NCBI GenBank assembly: GCA_024734555.1
Contig: JANPWX010019815.1
Location: forward strand, 1,690,359 to 1,754,358
Length of the DNA stretch: 64,000 bases
From: Trochalopteron elliotii
Taxonomy: Eukaryota > Chordata > Aves > Passeriformes > Leiothrichidae
Direction: 5' to 3'
Of this stretch, positions 49,601-61,925 are shown one piece after another (position 1 is the first letter of the stretch; every line of letters begins with the position of its first letter). Both the position numbers and the translations under genes were made by a program. The notes below the pieces were generated by a model that made no database searches, had not been told where the DNA came from, and was given only the letters and a program-made list of their open reading frames with translations.

Positions 49601-52600
49601 ACAGATAAAAACCCAATGCTTTTCTCCTAAGATAACATAACATTGCACCCCAGAAATAAAATTTTCAAAAAACCCCAAGTTTTTTTGGTGGCTTTCCTTT
49701 GTGAGATCGCTGTTAAAATGCATTATTGCCATCATCATGCTTGTGACCTAGATAGACAAATAGCATTCTTTTTAGAAAGAATTCATTGCTATAAGTGTAC
49801 CAGCAAATTTATTGCTAAGAAATAACAACTAGGACATTTTATTGCACAGGCTTAGAGAGTGGTGTGTACAGCATTGACATGGCAGAAAATCCCACTGTCT
49901 GTCAGGGCAATAGAGCCCCCATATGCAAACCTCAGCAGAAGTATTTGGAAAAATTCATCCAAGTTCAGGAGAGTTTAGAACTGCTATGGAGGTGTGCAGT
50001 GGAACTAGAAGGAGAAACTGAAGTCACTTAAACAGAGAGCAGATGGAAGCTCCTGATCAGACCTATCGTAGAAGGCTTTTAAAGTTAAGGCATCAAATTT
50101 CCCTGCTGTAATTTTGAGTGCTATGCTCAAAAATCCAGAATTTTTGAGTGACTGAACTTGAGTCATCTTCAAGAAATGCTGATTTGATTCTGTAAAGCAT
50201 GTTGAAGCCTCAGAACATGCTTTTGTTGTCAAAAATGAAGATGGGCCAAGCACAGCCTGCTGTGCTGAGGAAAGCCCCAAGTTCAGGAGAACTTTCTACT
50301 CTCAGCTCTTGTTAGGCTTTTACATAACAGGAAATAGCTGGATTTGCTTCAGGTTATTCTCTCTGGAAGCCATAGTTAAGCAAATAATGAGATTTTAAAA
50401 ATGAAAGTTTAAACTTTAAACCAGTTTAATACTGGTCCTGTTTTGTTTTTGTAGAACCTCACCAAACTTGCTATTATGAGATGTAACTTCTGGTTTTACA
50501 GCAGCAACCCAGTTCTCCAAGCATCCTAGACTTCACCTTTGCAATATCTAAATTCCCTAAGGGTTCTTCTCACCAATGTGTTCCTGCCCTATTCTATACA
50601 GAATTGTTATGTCTTTGGTGGTGACTGTGTAATCAACCAGTTCAAAAATAGTCTTCTCAGTTAAAATTAATGAAAAATATGATGGCATTTTAAAGAAAAG
50701 AAATAATGAGTGCTCACATATCTGCCCTCTGACCTGCTCAGCATCCCTGCTTTTTCTCTGTCTACACAAGAAGTTCTTGTTACCTCTGATTCCTACTGTT
50801 ATCCTGCATAATTTTAGTCTCTGGATACTTTATTAAATTTTCAGCCTTGCTTTTAGTACTTATTTTTCACATTCTGCATACTTCTTTCTTTCATTTAAGG
50901 CACTAAAAAGTGTAAAATTAAGTCAGGTTGGTTCAGTTGTTGCACTTACCAATGGGTGCACTGTAGATGCACACAACAAGAATTTCCTTCTCTTAGCACT
51001 GGCACTGTCTCTTTGAGAAACCACTTCTTTGCTTCCTTTAGAACCCAAGGGACTTTTGCATGGCAGTGCTCTAAATTTACTCATGCCTGCCCATTCTGTA
51101 ATGCATCATTCTGCTGAAAACTGGTGTCAGTGGTGAGCTCTCTTCTAAGAATGTGCCCCCACGCTAGCCTCAGCTTCATTGAAAATGAGGCCTTGAAAAG
51201 GAGACTCTTTTCTTGTGTTGGATCTGTCAGCTACTGTTTAAACATAAAGCAGCATGCTGAGCACTCTTCAGTGTGAAAAGGCTTTCAAATACAACTCTGA
51301 AAACAGATGAGATGAATCATTGAGTATATTGAAGGTGAAGATAAGACCTTTTTCCCATGTCCCTGGTTTAAAAGAGTGAAGCTAAATAAATGGAAGAGAA
51401 TGGCAAATTTTAGATCTTCAATAAAATCTATAATTTCCTGTCTGACACTGCAAGAGAGAGATAAGGAATATTCAGACTCCCCTCTGCTTAGGAAATCACA
51501 CTTTGGGAAAAGGCAAGAATATGAGAAGAGTTGAGGTCTGAACATTTACATCAGAATAAGGAGGTCAATCTGTAGAAAATGTTCTCCAGCAAATAAATTC
51601 TGCAGCCTTATGCTGTTGAGAAATGCTTCTTTCAGGATAGTAGTTGATGTGTGCTTGACAGAGAAAAATACTTATAAGCTGTATTTACCAAATATCACCA
51701 TATTATTATAATAGCATGTTAATCACCTTTTGTATCATGGCAGAAGAGAAATGCTGCAAATGGCAGGGCATAGTTTTATTGGATATGCTCTTATGTTGCA
51801 CTAGCTGCTGAATAGCTGAAATCTGTTTAAAATATTATTGAGAGAAAATTGAAAATAATTAATTGAGAGAAAAAAATTAGTTGGCTAAAAAGACTATAAG
51901 ATCTAGTGTTAAAATTCCAAGTGGTGCTTACTTGAATAAAAGGGGCCAGACACAAGGTTTGGGAACATACACACAGCAAAGACAAGGAAATGCCAATTCC
52001 TTGCTCTCTCATTTACAATTACTGGTGAGATAAAGACAAATACAGCTAATAATAGGCTTGAACCACTAATTTAATATAAAAATATCCTTAGGTAATGATA
52101 TCAAATGTTGTTCACTGTCCATGTCCCAGGAATAGGGAGGAATGGGGTTGTCTCCGCTCCTCAAATGTTTTTGTATTGCCTTCAGGTCTATCTCCAGCCT
52201 TTCAAAGTTTGGTTTAGTTGGTTGCTGACTTCTCCTTTCCTTCCCTCCTGCTTTATAGTGAGAAAAATGATAGAGAGTAAGTTTTGATGGCCACAGCAGT
52301 CAGTCTTACTAGTCCAGCCAAAACGAGCAGTGCATGCCCTCGTGCTAAACTCTTTGTGGCTGTTTCCTTTGGGTGATACGATGATATCTCTTCATATCAG
52401 TCCTGCTTGTTTCAGCCATGTGGACAGAACTATACATAATGGAAGAGGTGGAATATACTACTTGAGGAATTCCTAGGTCCTTCAGTGTATTAATTAGAAA
52501 TAATTGGCAATTTATCCTCCTTGCCCCAGGGGAACTTTCATGTCTTTATCCAAAGAGCAGTCAGCAGATCCTAACAGCGTCCTCTTCCATGGCTGCCACA

Positions 52601-55600
52601 TATGCCATGGCAGCTTGGAGGCTCAAGGCATATAAAATTGTTCCCTAATATAAATAAAATGATAATTCATCAGGATCAGCCTGATCTGGCATCTTCCAAC
52701 CTGGAAGGACAGGACCCTGACTAACTAGCCTACCTTTAAAATACAAAGCCTTTTTTACTTCAGCTAGATTTTGCATAGACTCAGTTCTTGGAGACAACCA
52801 TAGTCAGGATAATACAAAAGAAAGTAAGACACATATGCCTATTTTATCATCAGAGAAATTCATCCATATTTGTCTTACGATCATCTGAAATTTCAGAAAC
52901 TTACCCATGAGAAAATTTCTCATAGAATCTTGCGGCATGAGACTGTAAATCTGCAAATTTTCTGCACTCTTACCTCAATCTCTTACCTAATAGCCAAAAT
53001 CTAAATTGATAAACAATCCTGAGTCCTGATATTTTCTGCAATTTGTTACATGCTGATGCTCATTAGCGTTGTAAACGCCAGTTTCCCAACAAGCAAACTT
53101 TTCCTTTGCAAATGTTGCATGAAATACAAGTAGCTATGCAAGCGGTGGGATTTTGCAAAGCAAATTTGCCAGACTTCATGCTTGATGTCATTGCCCTGAG
53201 AATGTTAAGTTTTGCTAAATGCATATGAGTCACAAATTGAATTTCATAGTTTCTCTCTTCACTAGAGCCACTCTTAGTTGTAAAAATACATTCAACTGGT
53301 GAACTGTATTTTGAGCTACATTTGAATGTGTTTAGGCATAAGAAAATTAACTTTCTCGTTTAAAAAAAAAGTTTAAATGGACATAATTTCAAGCACTTTA
53401 CTTCCATGATCACAACAAGCTTAATTCCCACTTTAGTGGTTTGGGGACAGTGCATTTAAATGCAAACCTGTACTTTTACGTTGTAGCATCTCTTAAAATA
53501 TAGTCATTTTAAAGAAAAATATCGTGGTGCTGTTGTTTATTTTATGTACAAAGTTAACCTTTTATAATTTTTTTTTGAGACTTTTAGTTGAATTGTCCTA
53601 GTTCTACTAGGGTAGATACCATGCTAAAAAGAATATATTCTACTGAATTTGGGCCACCATGTACTGGGTAACTGAGTAGGGAAAATATAACACAAACTGC
53701 TCATTGAATAAGGGAAATGATAGAATGAAAATCAGGATTGATTCTTTTTTCAGCTGTGGGGTTCTCTTCAGCCAAGTGAAAGTTTCCAAAATTACTAATC
53801 AAATCTACTATTTGTATTATATGTAAACAATGCTAGTAAAAATTATGATGTATGTATTTCATATGATATATTTTTAAAACAAAGCAACGTGTTTTTTGTA
53901 GAAATTTGTTAAATGGACTTTGTGGTTGATATTTCATGCACATATTTTTTACTCACAGAAATATCATATATTTTAAATCTAAAAAGTGTTTTCTTTCAAC
54001 TGCTTGATTTTTTTTTTTTTAATTTTTGAATGCAATCATAGAAAGATAAAACAAAAAATCCAACTTTTTCCTTGGGAAATCCCTTTTGCCTCTTAGAAGA
54101 TTTGTTTGATTGTTTGGTTCTTTCCTTGTTTGTTTGTTTGTGTTTCCCCTAAAAATTCTAGATTCTCTGAACAAAATACTTTATACAAATTAGCTATTAC
54201 TTTTGACAAAGATATAATTATTTTGGAAAAGCTTCTGCTATCAAGAGATATCTACACTTTGCACAATGTATTGCAGCTATACAGGGCAGAAACGAGCAGG
54301 TAAAAGATATTTTTTTCAAAACTGTGATAGGTTCTTTTTAGCAAATAACCAGAAAGCAAGTAGAGAAACTGCTTCTTTTAAAATATTTTTCTAATAAAAG
54401 GTATACAATAAAACAGTGTAATGATAACTTGGTGCTGAAGACATTATGTGGTGGTTTGAATTATAGTGAAATGCTGCCAGAAACCATCTGACTGCAACCA
54501 CGGTGTGGTTTCACAAGGTAGCACAACTACTCTTCATACTGTGCATGTATGTTTTCCTCAACCAGCATCTAATCAGGCTCCCAATGTAGCTGTAAAAGAA
54601 CCTACTTATATTCAAATCAAGAAAGTATAAGAAAGATCTCAGGCATAAACAAGATTTCAGGGACATTCCAAGGCTTATTGAAATCAATAAGCAGTTTTCC
54701 AATGTCTTTGATAGGAATTTAATATTTTATCCATGGCATGTTTAAACTCTCCTGCCAGGCTTTCTAATCCTGTGTATGATTAGCTACGGCAGACAACATA
54801 TTAAACTCCTCAGAAAGAATAATCTCATAATGCTTAGTTCTCTTCTGGCTTTTTAGAGATCTTAGTATGATTACTAACACACTCATCTAGTAACAAGAAC
54901 AAGAAGCTGACACATCCAAAATCCTACAAGTTCAATGGGATGGCTTCTATATAGGTTCAGAATACTGACAGACTGAGTGAGTGGATTCTAATTAAAATTC
55001 TTGATATTTTGCTCTCTTAATGTTATGTATAATTCTTTATATTCTTAATTCAGACTTTGGAAATTTGTCTCTAGGATCAAGAGGGAAAAGTGACATAACA
55101 TACAAAAGAAATTTTTTTCCTGGCTTTACATAACAATTTCAAAATAATGTTATTGCAATGTTAAATGAAGAGGGTGAGTCCTGTATCATTATTTGTCCTT
55201 CATCCAGACATTTCAGGTCACAGACTAGAAGGACATTCCATTAGGTGACTTTGATGTCAAATCTGAGTAAAAGTCATATATGAGTAAAATTCCTACCTGG
55301 AATTTTAAAACTGTGTAAAAATGTTGTTTCCAGCTTGTTTATAACCTCTTCAACAGTTCTTAAAATAGTATTACATAAATGCATGAAACCAACATGCCTA
55401 GGATCAGACTTCTGACCATACAGTTCTCTCCTAGTTTTTCCTTTTAAGACGTCACATGGTTCATTGACACTGGATGTTAGAAGAGGGGATATGTATGTGT
55501 TTATTGTCACTTTTGTTTTGGTTGGTTTATAGTGAAAGACAACTATTCAGTTCTTCCTCTGGGAGCAATAGTTATTCATGTCTGTAGACATCCTGCTATT

Positions 55601-56320
55601 TCCTTTCCAGTTTTCTTCTGACTGGATTTTTTTAAAACTTAATTTAGATTTTTATTTACTTTGCCAGATTTTTCTTTTCAAACTGCTTGAGCAGCCTTAA
55701 AGCAGTGACCTCTACCTTCCCCAAACCGCACAAAAAAGTATGTCACACAGTTTCCTGGCATGAATTGCTGCAGTCTGCAGACTAACCAGTAAGGTATTTG
55801 TGTACATAGGCTACTGCTATTGCTATTAGAAATTAATCTTCTATTTTACCTTCTTTTGCTTCCAAGGTGGAAAAAGAAAAAAGACTTCTTATGGCCAGGT
55901 TAATCAAATGGTGCTATTACCTTTGGTAGTGAAACAATTAGTAAAAGCTATTGTATTGCTACAACTAAAACTTTTTCAGTCTTATGAGCATATTTTACAA
56001 TTTTGAAAGAAAACACTACACAGTTTATTTTCCTACTGCAGGTACTGCAGAGGAAGTTACGCTAAGCAAGAAAGGGTTTTAGTTTCAGTCTTGATTTTCT
56101 TCCATACAGGCTGTTCTCAAAGTGCATGGAGAATGTGTTTGCTGACGTCTTTAAAAGTGAAATTTTCTGTTGTGCTCCTTACAGCTGTTGCTACCTCTAC
56201 CAGGATTGACATACAGTGGATTTCTGTCTATCCTAAGCATTTGGAGACACAACACCTTGCTGATTTTCTTCAAATGGCAACTTTGCTGGCTTCCTTTTAA
56301 TACTTTCGTCTCTCATTAGA

Positions 56321-56336
56321 GTAGTAGTAGTAGTAG
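56321..56336. repeat. (GTA)5 short microsatellite
   Basis: Five GTA units plus a variant copy. Confidence 0.9.
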
Positions 56337-57239
56337 AAAGTAGAGCAGATGTGTGACAAAAGTGGTAAGACAAATCTGTTTAAACCACTTGAGACTATGT
56401 CCTCCATTCTAGTCCATGGCTATGGGAGTACATGAGAAGGAAGAGAGTAAACGCTGCTGTCCACCACTTAATACCTTTTAGTGAATCTCATGTAGAGGTG
56501 GGAGCTATGTATGGAGGTCTTCTATTCATAAAAGAAAGTAATTTTGTCTCATTTATTTCTCTTTTAGAGAAAGGAGGGAAAACAACTACAAAGCACAGAC
56601 AAGATAAACAGTTTGAAATAGCAGTAAAATAGAGCAGCTTAAATAAATGTTCATATAAATTGCCCATGTAAACTCTTGTGTAATAGTATTTTTTCATAAA
56701 TAATGGACAAAATGTTAAATCTAAACGGATTTTCAGAAGTACAGATTTCCCAGCATGGTCTATCATATTATTTAAATTTTGGTTTTATTTTATTTGAGTA
56801 TGAAGCTCCACACTTTTCTTTAATTAAATTGCAGATCGTATAGTTTGTTCGTTTTCCCAAATGAAAGATAGGTTTAGTAATAGTTGATGTTGCAAAATCA
56901 TCTTGAATCTAAAATTTTAATTACTGATGATTTTCAGAATTGCAAATAATTCTACCAGAAAAAAGGTTTTGTTTTTATTAATACCTGTTGCACTTCACTG
57001 ATGTCGGTCTGGAACAGGACTGAATATATGAGCATCAGAATTGGCTCTGTGGACAGTAGTGAAGGAACAAGATATTGCAGTTGGCTTCCTGCTGCACTAG
57101 CTGTCATTTCTCTGCAAGGAAATTCTGGCAAGACTGTGTTGGGGGTTAGGTTTATTCCTTTTGTTTCGTTCTCTCATGGAATTTTGTCCCATCTGTTGCT
57201 AAGAAACAATAACTACAGATACTTAAGAGAAAAAAAGAT

Positions 57240-57600
57240 GCGGCTGGGAGGAGGAGGAGGGAGAAGGGTGCAACTGGCTACTCTCTTTACCTGTAGTTTT
57301 CTCTTTGGAAGGGGCAAAGATACCACGGTGAAGGACTGGGCTTGGCTCCTCTCTCTCTCGATGTCGAAGGGGAGAGAGGCTGCGGTCAGTGGAGGGAGAG
57401 TTCGCCACCACTGCCAGGCTCCGTCCCCTGCTGCCTTCCTCTACCGTGGGAGTGGCCGCCGCGCCGGGATCCCATTAACATTCTACCTCGATAAAAAAGG
57501 ATCCTTTCACCAACCGTTCGGGCGCCTCAGGGGAAACCCCGGGACCCCCGAGCTTCTCCCCGCTCAGTGCTTCCTGCGGCCCTGGCAGGTAGGATTCACT
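57240..57600 (+). promoter_or_regulatory. GC-rich segment with exon-like donor
   Basis: Rises sharply in G+C and CpG relative to its surroundings, with a GGAGGAGGAGG tract near 57247 and GC-rich sequence to a CTGGCAG|GTAGGA donor at 57589. A frame of 233 codons (57001-57702) crosses it but shows no domain. It could be the first exon and promoter of a non-coding transcript or an upstream CHSY3 exon. Confidence 0.35.
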
Positions 57601-58042
57601 TCCCAAGTGCTGCTTCACAGGAGGCAGGAAAAGGGTTTGCATAAGATATTTAGCCTTAACTCCACCCTAACCAATTTCAGTTCCAAACCTCAGGAAGTCT
57701 GATATTCTTTAAGTAAATTCCACCTGCCTTGTATAAACAGAGATACTGAGCTATGCTGACCAAGTTTCCACAGGTACAGGGAGGGTGCTGCCAGCTGCGA
57801 AGTCACTTTCCCTGGTCCCACCAAAACCCACCTCCTGCCAGGGAGGCTGGCAAAAAGGGGGAAAGAAAGTCAACCAATTTCCTCAGAGGTGTTTTGTTCT
57901 TCTTTTTGTTCTCTCTGCCGTTGTGTTGTTTGTTTGCCTTGTTACACATATGCATACAAGTAAAGATCTGCTATTTCTTTTCCCACATCTGCCTAAAAGC
58001 CCCTTAATTTCAAAGTTATAATAGTTCAGAGGGAAGAGGGTC

Positions 58043-58061
58043 TTTTTTTTTTTTTTTTTTT
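58043..58061. repeat. Poly(T) run of 19
   Basis: Uninterrupted T run. Confidence 0.9.
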
Positions 58062-58625
58062 CATTACAAGGGAGGTTCCCGCCTTCCTTGGCAGACACCT
58101 GTTTTTCAAACCGAGATAGACCATAAGGACATTAGGAGCAGATCTCTCTTGAAAGAAAGGGATATATTTATCCAAGATCTGGCTGGCTCCAGTGCCCAGT
58201 AAAATAAATAGAAAAGGCTTTAACCATATTCAGTTGGATGTCTGTGAGGGTTAATAGATTGGACATATATTCCAAAATAAAATGGTACATAGAAATGCAA
58301 ATGGTTATAGAGCCAGATGTTGCAATAATGCAAACACAATGTAAAAATACAAACACCGCCATAAACCCTGAGGAGTTTTGGAACATAAGAATAAAGACAA
58401 AGACTATTTATTTGTTAAGACACCATTATTGCATATGATTACTCAGGTGTATCAATGAACATGCCTACAAAAATGTTATAGGATGGTTGGCCGTTACAAC
58501 TACTGCTCTGTAAATGATGTCTGTATGCCTCCCTAATGAAATCAATGTCCAAGAGGAATTTTAAACTTAAGAGTTCCTGTAAGTTTGCTCTACAAAAACA
58601 ATTGACATTTCTTTATCTTTTGCAG

Positions 58626-58663
58626 GTGGCTGTGCTAGCTCTGATATGAGCTGTTTTTGTGGG
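58626..58663 (+). ncRNA. Candidate 38-nt non-coding exon
   Basis: A strong acceptor (TTTATCTTTTGCAG) and a strong donor (GTGAGTAC) enclose 38 bases containing in-frame stops. Paired with the donor at 57589, it would make a short spliced transcript reading toward CHSY3. There is no expression evidence, so this is a prediction from splice signals only. Confidence 0.22.
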
Positions 58664-60716
58664 GTGAGTACATTATTTTCCATCACTTAGAACTAAATGC
58701 TCTATTTTTTTTAAATCTCACACACTTAAAAGGGAGTTATTAGATGATCTGTGGTGATATTTAAAGAATAGTGAAAAAGCAGTGAAAAAAGTTTGGATTT
58801 GAACACTGCCACCCTACTACGTATTTTTCAGATTTGTCTGTTTAGTGATAGAAATAGGTACAGTCCTCTCAATAATTAATATAGTCCAGTCCTAATTTTC
58901 TCCTTTCTTGCATCAAGCTTATCTATCCACTTGCCACCACTTTTTTTAAGCTTTTATTTTTGGTTTTGAAAATGGTACTCACCGTCATTACTCTTTCTTA
59001 ACTTCTTAATGGAACACTGAAAGGGCAGCTAGATTTAGGCAGTGCTTTCCACCTATGGCTGCTATGAAGATAATATATATGGTGTTTTAGATGCGCTTTA
59101 CATGATTTTTAAAGGCATTCTGAACACAGATACAGGATTGTTATTGTTAACCACTAGATGCCACCATTGCTCCTATAAAACTGGTCCAGTCTATGTCTGT
59201 GTCCATTAAATTTCACAAACCTTCAATAGATTTCTCTGCAGTGTATCAAAATAGTGGAATAATATTGGACTAAAAATATGAATGCATATAGACACACACC
59301 TCATATTCAATTTATTTATAGATTATTTTGATAACACAACACCTTGGGGCCCATTTTCAACTCAGCAGTGTGTAAAGCACTTTATAGTCACCTCTCATGG
59401 GTTTACCTGCTCTTTTTGTGACAAAAATAAGAGCTGTCAGATCTGAGGAGCTAGTGCAGCTGACACTGGAGTCATTTCAGTATATGCATAAGCAAGGGAA
59501 GTGGCTTAGTGTCATTCATTGTACCTCTGCAACCCCAGAGCAGTAAGTTGTCTGAAAATTTAGGACACCATTATGATGGGGCTGTGTAGGTCTCAAGGAG
59601 CCCTTACTACTGGAGGTTCTACTGCACATGACTCACCATGGCCCAGCAACTCCCAGCTGTTTGCAAGGAGCGAGGGGGAAGGGATGGGAGGTAGAATTTT
59701 AAAATGTAAGGCTTATACAAAAAGCTGAGACACTCATAACACTGGTAATTCCCAATGCCATTGTAAAACCTTCCTGGAGGACATCCTTTTCACTTAGCTT
59801 GTCTGTGACTAGCTTGGGGAAGACAGATGCAGGATCTGCTACTTTGTTGCTCACTCAACATTCAGATAGTGTTGGTATGTCCAGACACAACACTTGGGCT
59901 GTTGTTTTTAGTGGGGACAGCTGAAGTGAATGCCTAGTGCCTTACTGATTGATGTTATAAACGTGCCAGCCTGTGTGCACATGGGGAGGAAATTACTGAT
60001 AGACTGCCTGGAAAACACACTCAGTCCTGGGGAAGTCATAGGGTATGTTTCCTGAGCCTGATGCTTCCACACCTCAAAAACACAAAGAGCACACAGCCTA
60101 CTCACCGCATGTGGTGGAGTCACATGGAAAAAGTTCAAATTACTTTAGTGAGTAACCACTTCACAGCTAAAGACTATGCAGACTAGACTTCCTTTGCTTA
60201 GGTGGGTAAAGCCGTATCTGTATTTTTCCAAAAAGACTTGAATTTTTTCTCCCACTATTCACGTACTTTTGTTAACATCACAGAACACCAGCCTCCATAC
60301 TCCTCCTCCCACCTTGACAATGTGTCTGGCAATTGATAAAGTCACAAAAAGACAATGCCACAGATTAGCCAGAAAAATGGGTGGTTTTTCTGAAAACTAT
60401 CTGCTACTGGATCTGTTGTATTGGTGTATTTCAGTGAAAAGACAAATAGATGTGAGGACCAATTAATGGCTTTTGTTGGAGATAGAAATCTTGCACAATT
60501 AAATAAGGGATGCATATAAATATGGAGGATATCCAGGCAATCTTAAATTTCAGAATTAAAACTGTCCCTACAGGCATAGTGTCCTGAATGTTTAATTCCT
60601 GCTGTTAGTCATCGTGGACTGTGCACAGTGCCGTTACCAAGACGTTGCCCAGAGGTCAGGAGGATAAGGAAGCAATGCTTCAGGATCTTGGAGCTCATGA
60701 GAACCAAAGAAATATT
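58664..60716. other. Intergenic upstream of CHSY3
   Basis: AT-rich, with no gene or defined repeat recognised. A frame at 59908-60138 (-) is open by chance. Confidence 0.45.
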
Positions 60717-60758
60717 AACAATACCAGTAATACTAACACTACTAATACTAATGATATA
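60717..60758. repeat. Imperfect (AATACT/ACT)n simple repeat
   Basis: Degenerate triplet/hexamer run just before the CpG-rich CHSY3 promoter area. Confidence 0.75.
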
Positions 60759-60879
60759 CCCAGGCCGTGGGAACCCACACCACAGGAAAACGCACTCTTA
60801 GCTGGGGAGTTGTTAACGGTGGAGAGCAGAAGCAGAGGTCAGAGCGGGGGAAAGGAGAGGGCTTATATCCTGTCTGCAC

Positions 60880-61108
60880 GACACCTCGGACCTGCCTTCT
60901 ACGACCAGTCCTCTGGAGGAGACGACCGGGCAGAACGGTGCTGTCGGGCGCTCCGTGGCCGCTCTCGGATGGTGCGGAGCCGCGGCCGCTGATGAGACCC
61001 CGGCCTCGCCCGCTGCGACAGCGGGTCGGGACTCACCGGGGGACCCAGAGATAAGCGAGGCTGCTGGGGGCAGCCCCTCCCTTCCGCACCGCCCGGCGGG
61101 CGGCCCCG
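60880..61108 (+). promoter_or_regulatory. CHSY3: CHSY3 CpG-rich promoter / 5' UTR
   Basis: CpG density rises steeply from about 60880 up to the N gap, with GC-box-like words and a NotI-like GCGGCCGC at 60982. Its position just upstream of exon 1 suits a CpG-island promoter and leader. No TATA box is evident, and the transcription start cannot be placed. Confidence 0.6.
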
Positions 61109-61429
61109 NNNNNNNNNNNNNNNNNNNNNNNNNNNNNNNNNNNNNNNNNNNNNNNNNNNNNNNNNNNNNNNNNNNNNNNNNNNNNNNNNNNNNNNNNNNN
61201 NNNNNNNNNNNNNNNNNNNNNNNNNNNNNNNNNNNNNNNNNNNNNNNNNNNNNNNNNNNNNNNNNNNNNNNNNNNNNNNNNNNNNNNNNNNNNNNNNNNN
61301 NNNNNNNNNNNNNNNNNNNNNNNNNNNNNNNNNNNNNNNNNNNNNNNNNNNNNNNNNNNNNNNNNNNNNNNNNNNNNNNNNNNNNNNNNNNNNNNNNNNN
61401 NNNNNNNNNNNNNNNNNNNNNNNNNNNNN
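61109..61429. other. Assembly gap (321 Ns)
   Basis: Falls in the GC-rich CHSY3 exon 1. From the usual length of the CHSY3 N-terminus, it should contain the start codon, the short cytoplasmic tail and the signal-anchor helix. Confidence 0.98.
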
Positions 61430-61925
61430 TCCACCATCACGCTTCGTTTATTCAGGAGCAGCCCCTGGGAGCTGCCGCCGGCGGCGGCGGAGGGTACGGT
61501 CTCCAGCCCCGCTGCCGGCGGGGAAGGGGAGCCGGAGGAGGAGGACGAAGGCGGCGAGAAGCGGAGCGGTCGGCCTGGCGGCAGCCACAACGGGAGCGGG
61601 GACTGGGGGAGCGCCCAGGGCTGCACCAAGCCCCGCAACTTCCTCTACGTGGGGGTGATGACGGCCCAGAAGTACCTGGGCAGTCGGGCGGTGGCGGCGC
61701 AGCGGACTTGGGCGCCCTCGGTGCCGGGCCGCGTGGAGTTCTTCTCCAGCCAGGGCTCCGCCGCGCCCCCCGGGATGCCCCCGCTGCCCGTCGTCGCACT
61801 GCCGGGAGTGGACGACTCTTATCCGCCGCAAAAGAAGTCCTTTATGATGATCAAGTATATGCACGACCACTACCTGGACAAGTACGAGTGGTTCATGCGG
61901 GCGGACGACGACGTCTACATAAAAG
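61430..61925 (+). CDS. CHSY3: CHSY3 exon 1, coding part after the gap
   Basis: The frame starts with the first base after the gap. The stem (about 60 residues) contains FRSSPW, an EPEEEDEGG acidic run and SHNGSGD, a possible N-glycosylation site (NGS). The catalytic domain then begins at NFLYVGVM. The exon ends AAAG|GTGACT in phase 1, just after the DDD motif. Overlapping GC-rich frames here (for example 61448-62344, minus strand) are shadows. Confidence 0.94.

Larger units (their letters stand above)
42111..57000. other. Long intergenic stretch, no gene recognised
   Basis: About 15 kb of AT-rich sequence upstream of CHSY3. Open frames are short (maximum about 92 codons) and none resembles a known protein. 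It holds a 38-base poly(T) run (43639-43676), a (GTA)n run (56321-56336) and a moderately GC-richer patch around 46620-47280 without recognised content. Conserved enhancers could be here but cannot be identified from one sequence. Confidence 0.5.
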
